Source of the DNA: Clostridium_AD sp937920395
Lineage (GTDB): Bacteria; Bacillota; Clostridia; Clostridiales; Clostridiaceae
Length of the DNA stretch: 33,562 nucleotides
NCBI GenBank assembly: GCA_052274345.1
Contig: DAVZGP010000042.1
Coordinates: 1 to 33,562 of the forward strand
Direction of reading: 5' to 3'
Positions 16,431 to 24,700 of the stretch are shown here, in pieces. A program made the position numbers and the translations under genes. Numbering within the stretch: the first letter of the stretch is position 1; each line of letters begins with the position of its first letter. A model generated the notes under the pieces. It was not told the origin of the DNA. It was given only the letters and a program-made list of their open reading frames with translations, and did no database searches.

Positions 16431-16463
16431 TTGACATATTTATCAAATAGTAATAATATGATA
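16431..16463 (+). promoter_or_regulatory. Strong promoter of the nitroreductase gene with an overlapping inverted repeat
   Basis: TTGACA (16431-16436) is followed after 17 bp by TAATAT (16454-16459). Over the spacer and -10 box, TATCAAAT (16441-16448) mirrors ATATGATA (16456-16463) with one mismatch, a possible operator. The promoter is well supported; the operator is a guess. Confidence 0.65.
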
Positions 16464-16529
16464 ATATAAAGTAGGTAATAACTATTATTAATACATAATA
16501 TAATTAATAAAAAAATTGGGGGAATTTAA

Positions 16530-17144
16530 ATGAATTTAAAAGAAGTTTATGAAGGTAGAAGAGCTATTAATTTTTTTGATAAAAATAAAGGTTTAGATGC
16601 TGGATTACTTAAGGATATAATTAATCTTGCAGTTCTTGCACCATCAGCATTTAATCTTCAGCCTTGGGAGATAATTGCTGTGAAATCTAAAGAAGGTAAA
16701 GAAAGATTGTATAAATTTTCAGCTCAGCCTAAGATATTAGAAGCACCAGTTACTTTAATTATTGTAGGTGATAAAACTGGATATGAATCATCAAATTCTA
16801 CGTGGCAGGATATGTTAAAATTGCTAGGTGGAGATAAAGAAAAATTAGCAGGGACACAATCTATGGCAGCTGGCTTATATGGTACATCTGACCAGAATAA
16901 ATTAAAATTTGCTGAAAGTAATGCAGGACTTCTCGCAATGTCCATTATGTATGCAGCTAAGAGCCTTGGAGTAGATTCTCATCCTATGAGTGGCATGGAT
17001 TTTGAAGGTGTACGAAAAGAATTTGGACTTCAAGATAATAAGACTGTAGTAATGCTTATTCCACTTGGTCATTTAGATGAGAGTAATACACTTTACCCAA
17101 GAGCATATAGAAAAGGTTACGATGAGATAGTTACAGAAGTTTAA
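16530..17144 (+). CDS. Nitroreductase-family FMN oxidoreductase
   Basis: Flavin-dependent NAD(P)H oxidoreductase of 204 residues. Family motifs are RRAINFFD near residue 10 (FMN phosphate contacts), the APSAFNLQPWE segment at about 37-47 and ESNAGLLAMSIMYAAKSLGVDSHPMSGMD in the C-terminal half. Such enzymes reduce nitro compounds, quinones or flavins; the natural substrate is not visible. GGGGGAA precedes the ATG. It is a single gene with its own consensus-like promoter and a possible operator, so it may be induced by oxidative or electrophile stress. It shares a terminator with metA. Confidence 0.9.
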   Translation: MNLKEVYEGRRAINFFDKNKGLDAGLLKDIINLAVLAPSAFNLQPWEIIAVKSKEGKERLYKFSAQPKILEAPVTLIIVGDKTGYESSNSTWQDMLKLLGGDKEKLAGTQSMAAGLYGTSDQNKLKFAESNAGLLAMSIMYAAKSLGVDSHPMSGMDFEGVRKEFGLQDNKTVVMLIPLGHLDESNTLYPRAYRKGYDEIVTEV

Positions 17145-17189
17145 TTATTTTAAGAAGTAATTAAAAGTTATTTAATATAATTTAGTAAT

Positions 17190-17222
17190 AAAAGCGGTTT
17201 CCATAAATTATGGGCCGCTTTT
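17190..17222. terminator. Bidirectional rho-independent terminator
   Basis: AAAAGCGG (17190-17197) pairs with CCGCTTTT (17215-17222). An inner CCATA/TATGG stem is separated by a small internal loop. It lies between the convergent nitroreductase and metA genes. Confidence 0.85.
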
Positions 17223-17229
17223 ATATATG

Positions 17230-18147
17230 TTATTCTAAATATACTAAATTATATGGAGTTTCTTGGTAAACATAATAATTTAGCCAATTTGAAAACAGCA
17301 AACTTGAATGACCTCTCCATTTTACAACAGGTGTTTTTGTTGGATCATCTTGTGGATAATAGTTCTTTGGTACCTTTATTTTTAACCCATTTGCGATATC
17401 TCTATCATATTCGTTTTTTAGTGTTAGTGGATCATACTCTGAATGTCCAGTTATAAAAATCTGACGTCCTTTTTTGGCTGATACAATGTAAATTCCTGAT
17501 TCCTCTGATTCCGATATAATTTTAAGTTCATCTACCTTATCAATATCAGTTTTCCTTATTTCGCTATGCCTTGAATGTGGAACATAAAATTCATCATCAA
17601 ATCCTGTCAAAAGCCTAACATTCTCCTCCTTTGATGTATGCTTAAATACTCCAAACAGTTTTTCGCAAAGTTTATGTTTTGGAACTCCATAATGATAATA
17701 AAGTCCAGCTTGAGCACCCCAACAAATATGCAAGGTGGAGAATACATTTCGTACACTCCATTCCATAATTTTTTTCAGCTCATCCCAGTAATCAACTTCT
17801 TCAAAAGGAACATTTTCAATAGGTGCTCCTGTTATTATCATTCCATCAAATTTAGTGTCTTTTATTTCATCAAAAGTATTGTAAAATTTAATTAGATGTT
17901 CTGGCGATATATTTTTGCTGTCATGACTTTCTGGATGAAGGAGTACTATATCAATTTGAAGTGGTGAGTTACCAAGTAGTCTTAAAAGTTGCGTTTCAGT
18001 ATCGATTTTCGTTGGCATTAGGTTCAGAATTATAATCTTTAATGGTCTAATATCCTGATGAAATGCACAGTCTTCTGTAATAGTAAAAATATTTTCTTTA
18101 TTTAGAGTTTTATATGCTGGAAGATTATCAGGTATTTTTATTGGCAT
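17230..18147 (-). CDS. metA: Homoserine O-acetyltransferase (MetA family)
   Basis: Acylates homoserine in methionine synthesis. The catalytic triad matches MetA numbering: Cys142 in HICWGAQAG, with His235 and Glu237 in GHSEYDP. Position 111, which sets acyl-CoA choice in this family, is Glu (GAPIENVPFEEVDYW). Glu111 is known to favour acetyl-CoA, whereas Gly111 gives succinyl-CoA. The product should therefore be O-acetylhomoserine, the substrate of the MetY enzyme encoded just upstream on the same strand. At 305 residues it is full length, with an AAGGAGG site before the ATG. The gene is often named homoserine O-succinyltransferase on homology alone. Confidence 0.93.
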   Translation of the reverse strand: MPIKIPDNLPAYKTLNKENIFTITEDCAFHQDIRPLKIIILNLMPTKIDTETQLLRLLGNSPLQIDIVLLHPESHDSKNISPEHLIKFYNTFDEIKDTKFDGMIITGAPIENVPFEEVDYWDELKKIMEWSVRNVFSTLHICWGAQAGLYYHYGVPKHKLCEKLFGVFKHTSKEENVRLLTGFDDEFYVPHSRHSEIRKTDIDKVDELKIISESEESGIYIVSAKKGRQIFITGHSEYDPLTLKNEYDRDIANGLKIKVPKNYYPQDDPTKTPVVKWRGHSSLLFSNWLNYYVYQETPYNLVYLE

Positions 18148-18169
18148 CCAAATCCTCCTTAGGGTAATA

Positions 18170-18197
18170 AATCTTACGTATTATAATATGTAAGATT
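18170..18197 (-). promoter_or_regulatory. Hairpin in the metY-metA intergenic gap
   Basis: AATCTTAC (18170-18177) and GTAAGATT (18190-18197) are exact inverse copies around an AT-rich loop. Only 68 bp separate metY and metA, so the hairpin lies in their shared message. No long T run follows, so it is a weak or partial terminator, or an RNA-stability element. Confidence 0.4.
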
Positions 18198-18215
18198 CAT
18201 TAGTTATTTTTGTAA

Positions 18216-19502
18216 TTATTTAACTGCTTTTTCTAGGGCTTGGTTTAAATCGTATATAATGTCATCTATACCTTCAACACCAATTGAAAGCCTTATTAAA
18301 TCTGGAGTAACTCCAGCTGCCTTTTGTTCTTCTTCATTAAGCTCTGCATGTGTTGTGCTCGATGGGTGAATTACAAGTGATTTAGCATCTGCAACATTTG
18401 CAAGTAATGAGAATAACTCTACGCTATTTATGAATTTCTTACCAGCCTCAAGTCCACCTTTTATTCCAAAAGTGAATATGGATCCTGCACCTTTTGGTAG
18501 ATACTTTTTAGATAATTCTTTGTATTTACTTCCCTCAAGTTCAGGATAATTAATCCATGAAACACTTGGATGGTTATTTAAAAATTTTACTACGGCTCTA
18601 GCGTTTGAAACATGTCTCTCAACTCTTAATGACAATGATTCTAGACCTTGAAGAAATAAGAAAGCACTTTGAGGACTAAGGGTTGCACCAGTGTTTCTTA
18701 AAAGTTGAACTCTAGCCTTTAAAGCAAATGCTGGGGCTCCGAGGTCTGCATATACTAGTCCATTATAACTTTTGTCTGGAGTTGTAAAATCAGGGAATTT
18801 ACCGCTTGCTCTCCAATCAAATTTACCTCCATCTACTATAACTCCACCAATTGTAGTTCCATGTCCTCCGATAAATTTCGTTGCAGAATGGATAACTATA
18901 TCTGCTCCAAACTCAATTGGACGGCATAGGAAAGGAGTTGCAAATGTACTGTCTATAATAAGTGGTATTTTATTTTCGTGTGCAATATTTGCTACTGCTT
19001 CTATATCTAATATATTTATTTTTGGATTTCCTATTGTCTCACCGTAAAGTGCTTTTGTTTTGCTTGTTATTGCTTTCCTAAAGTTTTCAGGATTATCTGG
19101 ATCAACAAATATTACGTTGATTCCAAGTTTCCTAAGCGTAACATTAAACAATTCATAAGTGCCACCATAGAGTGTACTTGCAGTTACAATTTCATCACCG
19201 CAGCTAGCTACATTAAGTATGGCATAGAATATTGCAGCTAGTCCTGAAGCTGTAGCAAGTCCGGCAACGCCACCTTCAAGAGCAGCTACTCTTTTCTCAA
19301 AAACATCAGTGGTTGGGTTCATTATTCTTGCATATACATTTCCTGGTTCTTTTAATTGAAATAAATTTGCAGCGTGATCTGCATTCTTAAACACGAAAGA
19401 TGATGTTTGATAAATTGGAACTGCTCTTGAACCTGTAGTAGGGTCAGGCACCTGACCCGCATGTACCTGTAATGTTTCAAAGCTTAATTTTCTCTCACTC
19501 AT
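18216..19502 (-). CDS. metY: O-acetylhomoserine sulfhydrylase (MetY)
   Basis: PLP enzyme of the Cys/Met metabolism family that makes homocysteine directly from O-acetylhomoserine and sulfide. Its 428 residues fit the long MetY type rather than the MetB/MetC type of about 380 residues. The PLP lysine is Lys209 in SATKFIGGHG; YARIMNPT at 57-64 and ATASGLAA at 83-90 contact the cofactor. SLVIHPSSTTHAEL near 375-390 is the family's substrate-carboxylate region. It is first in the metY-metA operon behind a SAM-I riboswitch and terminator, so high SAM should shut both genes off. A GAGGAG-like site precedes the ATG. Confidence 0.93.
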   Translation of the reverse strand: MSERKLSFETLQVHAGQVPDPTTGSRAVPIYQTSSFVFKNADHAANLFQLKEPGNVYARIMNPTTDVFEKRVAALEGGVAGLATASGLAAIFYAILNVASCGDEIVTASTLYGGTYELFNVTLRKLGINVIFVDPDNPENFRKAITSKTKALYGETIGNPKINILDIEAVANIAHENKIPLIIDSTFATPFLCRPIEFGADIVIHSATKFIGGHGTTIGGVIVDGGKFDWRASGKFPDFTTPDKSYNGLVYADLGAPAFALKARVQLLRNTGATLSPQSAFLFLQGLESLSLRVERHVSNARAVVKFLNNHPSVSWINYPELEGSKYKELSKKYLPKGAGSIFTFGIKGGLEAGKKFINSVELFSLLANVADAKSLVIHPSSTTHAELNEEEQKAAGVTPDLIRLSIGVEGIDDIIYDLNQALEKAVK

Positions 19503-19637
19503 ATTAATTCTCCTCTTTAATATTATTTTGTTTAGTTATTTAAATATACTGCAAATATGTATTTGTTATTGATTCGTGAAGGTTTATTAGAATTGTACTA
19601 GTTTATTATCTTAATAATAGAGTAAGTTTATTTTAGT

Positions 19638-19672
19638 TAAAAAAAAAGCAACTTTCCTATAAGGAAAGCAGC
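19638..19672 (-). terminator. Terminator of the SAM riboswitch
   Basis: On the minus strand GCTGCTTTCC (19672-19663) pairs with GGAAAGTTGC (19657-19648), with one mismatch and one G-U pair, followed by a run of T. It lies between the aptamer and metY. Confidence 0.85.
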
Positions 19673-19718
19673 ATGATTAACTTTAATAAACAATAAAATT
19701 GTATAATAAAATTTGCTA

Positions 19719-19829
19719 TCTCCCTTATCTTTCAGATTTTACAATCTGATGGAATTGACACCATTGCATTTATTTAAAATGCTGGTTGTCGGGTATCATC
19801 GGGCCAGTCCCTCTACCTCTCTTGATAAG
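19719..19829 (-). promoter_or_regulatory. SAM-I riboswitch (S-box)
   Basis: The minus strand starts with CTTATCAAGAGAGGTAGAGG at 19829, followed by GGACTGGCCCGATGA, ACCCGACAACCAGC and AATGGTGTCAATTCC. It closes with GATAAGGGAGA near 19729-19719; GATAAG pairs back to CTTATC (P1). These are the defining S-box motifs. Binding SAM should favour the terminator at 19638-19672 and block metY-metA. Confidence 0.95.
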
Positions 19830-19841
19830 TTGTTAGTGCTT

Positions 19842-19870
19842 AGTATATGGTTCATAAAAGTAAATGTCAA
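19842..19870 (-). promoter_or_regulatory. Promoter of the S-box metY-metA operon
   Basis: On the minus strand a perfect TTGACA (19870-19865) is followed after exactly 17 bp by TATACT (19847-19842), about 13 bp before the aptamer. Confidence 0.8.
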
Positions 19871-19905
19871 TCATTTATTTTGTTTTTAATTCAAGTTGGT
19901 CCAGT

Positions 19906-20244
19906 TTATTTGCAAACATCAACAAATTCAGCTTGAGTTAGTTGTTGCATATCAGATGGACTTATTTTAAGGGCTGTAAATGCGGAACCCGCTGCAGGGT
20001 AAACATATTCATAGTTCTTTAGGGACACATCTATGTACACACCTATAGGACTTGCGAGTCCAAATGGACATACTCCACCTACAGGATGACCTGTTATTTG
20101 CGCAACTTCATCGTGATCTAGCATTTTTGCCTTTGTTTTGAAGAAGTCTTTATATTTTCTATTATCAATTCGCGCGTCACCTTTAGTAACAATTAAAATA
20201 TCTCTGTCTTTAAGACGAAAGGATAAAGCTTTTATTGAATATTG
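19906..20244 (-). pseudogene. 5'-truncated YbaK/aminoacyl-tRNA deacylase-family gene
   Basis: The minus frame from 20244 to 19906 reads as the last about 110 residues of a YbaK/ProRS-associated domain protein: KALSFRLKDRDILIVTKGDA, KTKAKML, ITGHPVGGVCPFGLASPIG and a clean C-terminal EFVDVCK with stop. The first about 45-50 residues of the usual 155-160 are missing, and an in-frame TGA (20247-20245) stands right before the homology. The only internal ATG (20124) would give 72 residues, lacking half the domain. It is thus a 5'-deleted remnant. An intact but different YbaK homologue lies at 27002. Confidence 0.8.
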
Positions 20245-20386
20245 TCAATAGTCAGAAAATATTTACATGCAATAATATGTACATAGATGAAACAAAATGT
20301 CGATTTAAAATTCTCATATATTAAAGGAATTTAATTACTAATATAGAATATATAAAAGTATATGTATGTATATAAAGTTACCTTAA

Positions 20387-20416
20387 ATGACATTATTTAT
20401 ATTGTTTCTTTATAAT
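20387..20416 (+). promoter_or_regulatory. Probable promoter of the sensor-kinase operon
   Basis: ATGACA (20387-20392) is followed after 18 bp by TATAAT (20411-20416), about 100 bp before the first kinase gene. The rest of the 270-bp gap (20245-20514) is AT-rich, and I see nothing else in it. Confidence 0.5.
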
Positions 20417-20514
20417 GTTCAATATAAGTAAATATAGAAAGAAATTATTATACTTTATATAAAGAGGTTAATTTAATTGTATTAGATTTAAATTACAGAG
20501 GAGAATGTGTAGTT

Positions 20515-21735
20515 ATGATAAACATTAAAAATAAAAAAATTTTAATTGTTGATGATGATTCAACTAGTAGATGTATTTTGATAAAAGTGCTAAGGGAGGC
20601 AGGTTATGAAACTGAAGAGGCATCTTCCGGAATAGAGGCATTGAAAAAAGCAGAAAATGAAAAACCAAATTTAATTGTACTTGATGTAAATCTCCCAGAT
20701 ATTACAGGATATGATGTATGTAATAAACTTAAGTCTAATATTAATACCAAATGTATAGAAATACTTAGTATTTCATCATATTATACAAAAAATGAGGATT
20801 GGGTTCATGGACTAGAATGTGGAGCAGATAATTATCTTATAAAACCTATTGATCCACATGTTCTTCTTGCTATAGTAAAATCAATGTTAAAAACTCAAGA
20901 AACAGAAAATAAACTTAAACTAGCTTTAAAGGCGACTGAGGAGGCAAGTGACGTTAAATCACAGTTTTTGGCAAATATTTCTCATGAGTTAAAGACTCCT
21001 ATAAATGTAATAGTTAGTGCACTTCAGATGACCAATATAATTATTGAAGATATAGAAATTCCAGGTATAAAGGAAAAATTACATAAATATAACCGTATGA
21101 TGAATCAGAATAGTTATAGATTAATTAGACTTATAAATAATTTGATAGATATAACTAAAATAGATTCGGGATTTATAAATATGGTGAAAAGAAATGTTGA
21201 TATTGTAAAAATTGTTGAGGATATAACTTTATCGGTAGTAAGTTTTGTTGAAAGTAAAGGGATTAAACTTATATTTGATACAGATGTAGAAGAAAAGATT
21301 ATAGCATGTGACCCAAATAAAATAGAGACTATAATGTTTAATCTGCTGTCTAATGCAACAAAATTCACAGATGTAGGTGGAAAAATAACTGTAAATATTT
21401 TTGATGGAAAAGACTTTATAGTTATTTCAGTTAAAGATACTGGTATTGGAATAGCAGAGGAGAATAAAAAAAAGATATTTGAAAAATTTTTACAAGTTGA
21501 TGATACCACACATAGAAATAGTGAAGGAAGTGGTATAGGATTGGCATTAGTTAAATCATTTGTAGAAATGCATTGTGGAAAAATTATTATAGAAAGCACT
21601 TACGGCGTGGGAAGTAATTTTATAATCAAACTCCCAGTTATAACAATTGATGAAAGCAAAGAAAAAAGTGGAGATAATATGGGTCTAAGTTATGTAGACA
21701 AAATGAACATAGAATTTTCAGATATATATGAGTAG
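20515..21735 (+). CDS. Hybrid response-regulator/histidine kinase (REC-HisKA-HATPase)
   Basis: Cytoplasmic signalling protein of 406 residues with no membrane segment. The N-terminal receiver domain (about 7-125) has the acidic pocket DDD at 13-15, phospho-acceptor Asp57 (VLDVNLPD) and Lys110 (LIKPID). A short coiled linker (about 125-150) leads to HisKA with His157 (ISHELKTP). The HATPase domain has the N box (NLLSNATKF), DTGIGIA and GSGIGLAL. The receiver-first order suggests a kinase whose activity is set by phosphorylation from another kinase. It begins a six-gene unit. AGAGGAG is 11 nt before the ATG. Its stop is followed at once by the remnant cobalamin-domain gene. Confidence 0.88.
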   Translation: MINIKNKKILIVDDDSTSRCILIKVLREAGYETEEASSGIEALKKAENEKPNLIVLDVNLPDITGYDVCNKLKSNINTKCIEILSISSYYTKNEDWVHGLECGADNYLIKPIDPHVLLAIVKSMLKTQETENKLKLALKATEEASDVKSQFLANISHELKTPINVIVSALQMTNIIIEDIEIPGIKEKLHKYNRMMNQNSYRLIRLINNLIDITKIDSGFINMVKRNVDIVKIVEDITLSVVSFVESKGIKLIFDTDVEEKIIACDPNKIETIMFNLLSNATKFTDVGGKITVNIFDGKDFIVISVKDTGIGIAEENKKKIFEKFLQVDDTTHRNSEGSGIGLALVKSFVEMHCGKIIIESTYGVGSNFIIKLPVITIDESKEKSGDNMGLSYVDKMNIEFSDIYE

Positions 21736-21750
21736 GTTCACCAATCGGAT

Positions 21751-21806
21751 ATGTTTATCTTTCAAATCTTGAAGATGTAGAAATTTATATTAAAGGATGT
21801 GTTTAT
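21751..21806 (+). pseudogene. 3' remnant of a duplicated cobalamin-binding gene
   Basis: These 56 bp closely match the last codons of the intact cobalamin-binding gene (about 22929-22979). The remnant reads YLSNLEDVEIYIKGCV against YFGNLEGVENYLKGCA, and DNA identity is plain in AAATCTTGA, TGTAGA and TTAAAGGATGTG. The stop codon after the last residue has become TAT. The upstream about 600 bp of this copy are gone, and the fragment abuts the kinase stop. It now only supplies the AAAGGA ribosome site for the following gene, as the intact copy does for its neighbour. Confidence 0.75.
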
Positions 21807-21807
21807 A

Positions 21808-22293
21808 ATGGGCAAGGGTATATTTGCGAAGAGTACACTTATAAAAAGTGCGGATAAAATAGCAAGAGTTAGTGAAAAATCGATAAAAGAATATATGGAT
21901 AAAATGGAGCTATTAGCTACTAAAATGAATGATATAATGCTTAAAAGAGATGACATTTTAGAACTCATTGGTAGTGGAAAAAATATTACAATGATGAAAG
22001 ATAATCATAATAACCATTTACGTTTTGTTGCATCTATACTGCAAACACCTGATTCAGAAACTTTGGTAGATACAACGTTGTGGGTTTTTCGTTCGTATAT
22101 GAGTAGAGGGTTTAGTACGAAATATTGGAATGTACAATTAGAAACATGGAGGCAAATTTTAAAAGAAAATATTTCTAGTAAAGCATTTTCAGAAATAATT
22201 AGTATATATAATTGGTTTACTGTAAATATACCACATTTTACAAAAGCTGCAGATGAAAAACTAGAAAAATCAAGGCATAAAGATAATAATTAA
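21808..22293 (+). CDS. Conserved helical protein, copy A (unknown family)
   Basis: A 161-residue, apparently all-helical soluble protein that I cannot assign. It is paralogous to the protein at 22981, with about half the residues identical, concentrated in LLATKMND, KRDDILELIG, MMKDNHNNHLRFV, TLVDTTLWVF, YMSRGF, YW and SIYN. The shared His in NHLRFV, paired Trp residues and absence of transmembrane or DNA-binding motifs would fit a ligand- or partner-binding sensor domain, but no cofactor is evident. The ATG at 21808 is 10 nt after AAAGGA; a GTG at 21799 overlaps that site. It is embedded between kinase and cobalamin-sensor genes, so it is probably a component of the same pathway. Confidence 0.7.
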   Translation: MGKGIFAKSTLIKSADKIARVSEKSIKEYMDKMELLATKMNDIMLKRDDILELIGSGKNITMMKDNHNNHLRFVASILQTPDSETLVDTTLWVFRSYMSRGFSTKYWNVQLETWRQILKENISSKAFSEIISIYNWFTVNIPHFTKAADEKLEKSRHKDNN

Positions 22294-22334
22294 TATATTT
22301 GAGATAAAGTACTTAAATATGGAGGCGATATTAA

Positions 22335-22979
22335 GTGGAAAAGGAAAACTTAAAAAAATATGAGGACACTTTTTTTAACGCCCTTTTAGAAGGAAATAGG
22401 ACTGAATGTCAGAAAGTGATGATAAGTTTTAGAAAACAAAATTTATCAATTATAACATTGTATGAAGAAATTTTTATGAAAAGTCTATATAGAATAGGTG
22501 AGATGTGGGAAAAAAATAAGATTAGCGTTGCAGTTGAGCATATGGCTACGTCTATCACAGAGGGTTTAATGAATGAATTATTACCAGAAATAATGAATTT
22601 AGATAGAGTAAATAAAAAAATTGTAATCTCTTGCGTGGAAAATGAGGAACATCAAGTAGGAGGAAAAATGGTTGCAGATATCTTTGAAAAAAATAGCTGG
22701 GATACTAATTATCTTGGGGCAAATACTCCGATGGATGAATTAGTTAGATTTTGTGAACTAGTAAAACCCGATATGATTTCTTTATCTTTAAGTGTTTATG
22801 CAAACATTCAATTTTTACTTAAGGAAATTATAGCATTAAGAAAGGTAACAGATGTACCTATTATTATTGGTGGACAAGCTTTAATAAATGTAGGTGTAGA
22901 GATTTCACAAAAATTAAAAAATGTTTTATATTTTGGAAATCTTGAGGGTGTAGAGAATTATCTTAAAGGATGTGCTTAA
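22335..22979 (+). CDS. Cobalamin-binding (B12) sensor-like protein
   Basis: A 214-residue protein with an N-terminal four-helix B12-binding-2 domain (about 5-90) and a Rossmann-like B12-binding domain (about 94-214). Trp58 and Glu68-His69 in MWEKNKISVAVEHMAT match the W...EH motif that caps adenosylcobalamin in CarH/LitR photoreceptors. His106 in ENEEHQVGG occupies the lower axial cobalt-ligand position; the usual D/ExHxxG is kept as EEHQVG. There is no MerR DNA-binding domain, so any output must go through partners, likely the kinases beside it. It starts with GTG, 9 nt after GGAGG. Its end is coupled to the next gene. Methyl transfer (MtaC-like corrinoid protein) is an alternative, but no methyltransferase gene is present. 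Confidence 0.8.
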   Translation: MEKENLKKYEDTFFNALLEGNRTECQKVMISFRKQNLSIITLYEEIFMKSLYRIGEMWEKNKISVAVEHMATSITEGLMNELLPEIMNLDRVNKKIVISCVENEEHQVGGKMVADIFEKNSWDTNYLGANTPMDELVRFCELVKPDMISLSLSVYANIQFLLKEIIALRKVTDVPIIIGGQALINVGVEISQKLKNVLYFGNLEGVENYLKGCA

Positions 22980-22980
22980 A

Positions 22981-23466
22981 ATGGATGAAAATGTATTTAT
23001 AAAAAATAAGCTTGTTATAAATGCAAAAAAATTAGTAAAAGTTAGTGATACTTCAATTAATGAATACATAGATAAAACAGATTTGCTCGCTGCTAAAATG
23101 AATGAAGTTATGATTAAAAGAGAAGATATCTTGGAACTTATCGGTGGAGATAAAAATATTAGAATGATGAAAGATAATTATAAAAATCATTTGAGATTTG
23201 TTGGATCTATCATGTTAACCCCTAATGCTGACACATTAGTAGATACATTTTTATGGGAATTTCATGCATATATGAGTAGAGGGTTTACTTCAAACTATTG
23301 GGCAGCACAAATAAATACTTGGATAGAACTTCTTAAAGAAAATCTCTCTAAAAAGGCGTTCATGGAAATTTTAAGCATCTACAACTATCTTAGTGTAAAT
23401 ATACCAGAGTTTGTAATAATAACAGAAAATAGATTAGAAACAATGAAGAAGATGGATAATGAATAA
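22981..23466 (+). CDS. Conserved helical protein, copy B (unknown family)
   Basis: Paralogue of the protein at 21808: 161 residues, helical, soluble. Conserved blocks are DLLAAKMNEVM, KREDILELIG, RMMKDNYKNHLRFV, TLVDTFLWEF, AYMSRGF, NYWAAQ and EILSIYN. The ATG at 22981 comes 1 nt after the stop of the cobalamin-binding gene, and its AAAGGA ribosome site (22965-22970) lies inside that gene, indicating coupled synthesis and perhaps a complex. Its last 8 nt overlap the following PAS-kinase gene. Function unknown; a partner or antagonist of the cobalamin protein is the simplest reading of the layout. Confidence 0.7.
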   Translation: MDENVFIKNKLVINAKKLVKVSDTSINEYIDKTDLLAAKMNEVMIKREDILELIGGDKNIRMMKDNYKNHLRFVGSIMLTPNADTLVDTFLWEFHAYMSRGFTSNYWAAQINTWIELLKENLSKKAFMEILSIYNYLSVNIPEFVIITENRLETMKKMDNE

Positions 23467-24700
23467 AAAATACGAATTCAAAATAGAAAAAATACTTAAT
23501 TTAAAAACTTTTTTAGAGCACAGTAAAAGTGTTATTTGTTTTTCACTTGACTATGAAGGTAATGTGCTATTTTGTAATGAAGGGTATAAGCGAATACTCG
23601 GATATAATGAAAAAAATATTAAGGACAAGTTAATAAATCCGCTAATTGAATCTTTAATAGATGAAAATTTAACTAATAATTCTACAGATAATCTTGTATT
23701 TAATGGAATTATTACATTAAAGAAGCTTCATCTAAATTCTTCGTTTATATCTCAAATTTATAAAATTAGTAATGAGTTATTTTTTTTGTGTGAGTATGAT
23801 GGTCTAGAAATAGAAACGTTATTTAAAGAAATGTCATATAATACTTTATCAATTAACAATATGAATAGAGAACTTGTTAAGAAAGAAATTATGTTGAAAA
23901 ACGCCATTTGTAAGCAAAAGGAAACACAAACTATGCTTGTTCAATTTGAGAAAATGAATGCACTAGGCCAACTTGCAGCAGGCATCGTGCATGAAATAAA
24001 CAATCCTCTAACTTATGTTATGGGTAATATCGAAGTTATAGGTCAATATTTTCAATCAATAAAAAGTTTTTTTGAAGATTATGAAATTAAAAAGATTGAT
24101 AATATATCAATTATTAAAGAAAAATATGATATGAATTATATTCTTAACGATTTTTCTGTGCTTCAAAAGGCAACCCTTGAGGGCACTGAAAAAATTAAAA
24201 AAATTGTATCGGATTTGAGAGATTATTCAAGAGTTGATGATTCAGAAAAAATTCTTTGTAATATAGAGGAATGTATTAAAAATTCTTTAAATCTTGTGAA
24301 ATCAGAAATAAAAAGAAAATCTACAAAACTTAATTTGAACTTCTCGAAGACTACTGATATAGAGTGTTACCCATCACAATTAAACCAAGTATTTTTAAAT
24401 ATAATCATAAATGCAGTACAGGCAGCAGGTGAAAATGGAGAAATTACAATAAACTTGTATGAAAAAGAAAAGTATATAATAGTTGAAATAGAAGATAATG
24501 GTGATGGGATTTTGGCTGAAAATAAGAGCAAAATATTTGAACCGTTTTTTACAACGAAGCCAAGGGGTGTAGGAGTAGGGCTAGGATTATATCTATCTTA
24601 TAGAATAATTAAGGATATACATAAGGGTGAAATTTGTTTTGATTCAATATCAGGAAAAGGAACAATATTTACTATATTCATACCTAAAGGAGTAATATGA
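23459..24700 (+). CDS. PAS-domain sensor histidine kinase
   Basis: A soluble kinase of 413 residues. The N-terminal PAS-like domain (about 15-115) contains the SLDYEGNVLFCNEGYKRILG signature. A helical linker (about 120-165) leads to HisKA with His178 in GIVHEINNPLTYVMGN, the NtrB-like HEINNP type. The HATPase domain shows NQVFLNIIINAVQA, DNGDGI and the GVGVGLGLYLS lid. There are no membrane segments. The ATG overlaps the end of the helical-protein gene by 8 nt and the stop overlaps the next start by 4 nt, so translation is coupled along the operon. The phosphate acceptor is probably one of the two receiver-kinase hybrids. Confidence 0.88.
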   Translation: MNKKYEFKIEKILNLKTFLEHSKSVICFSLDYEGNVLFCNEGYKRILGYNEKNIKDKLINPLIESLIDENLTNNSTDNLVFNGIITLKKLHLNSSFISQIYKISNELFFLCEYDGLEIETLFKEMSYNTLSINNMNRELVKKEIMLKNAICKQKETQTMLVQFEKMNALGQLAAGIVHEINNPLTYVMGNIEVIGQYFQSIKSFFEDYEIKKIDNISIIKEKYDMNYILNDFSVLQKATLEGTEKIKKIVSDLRDYSRVDDSEKILCNIEECIKNSLNLVKSEIKRKSTKLNLNFSKTTDIECYPSQLNQVFLNIIINAVQAAGENGEITINLYEKEKYIIVEIEDNGDGILAENKSKIFEPFFTTKPRGVGVGLGLYLSYRIIKDIHKGEICFDSISGKGTIFTIFIPKGVI

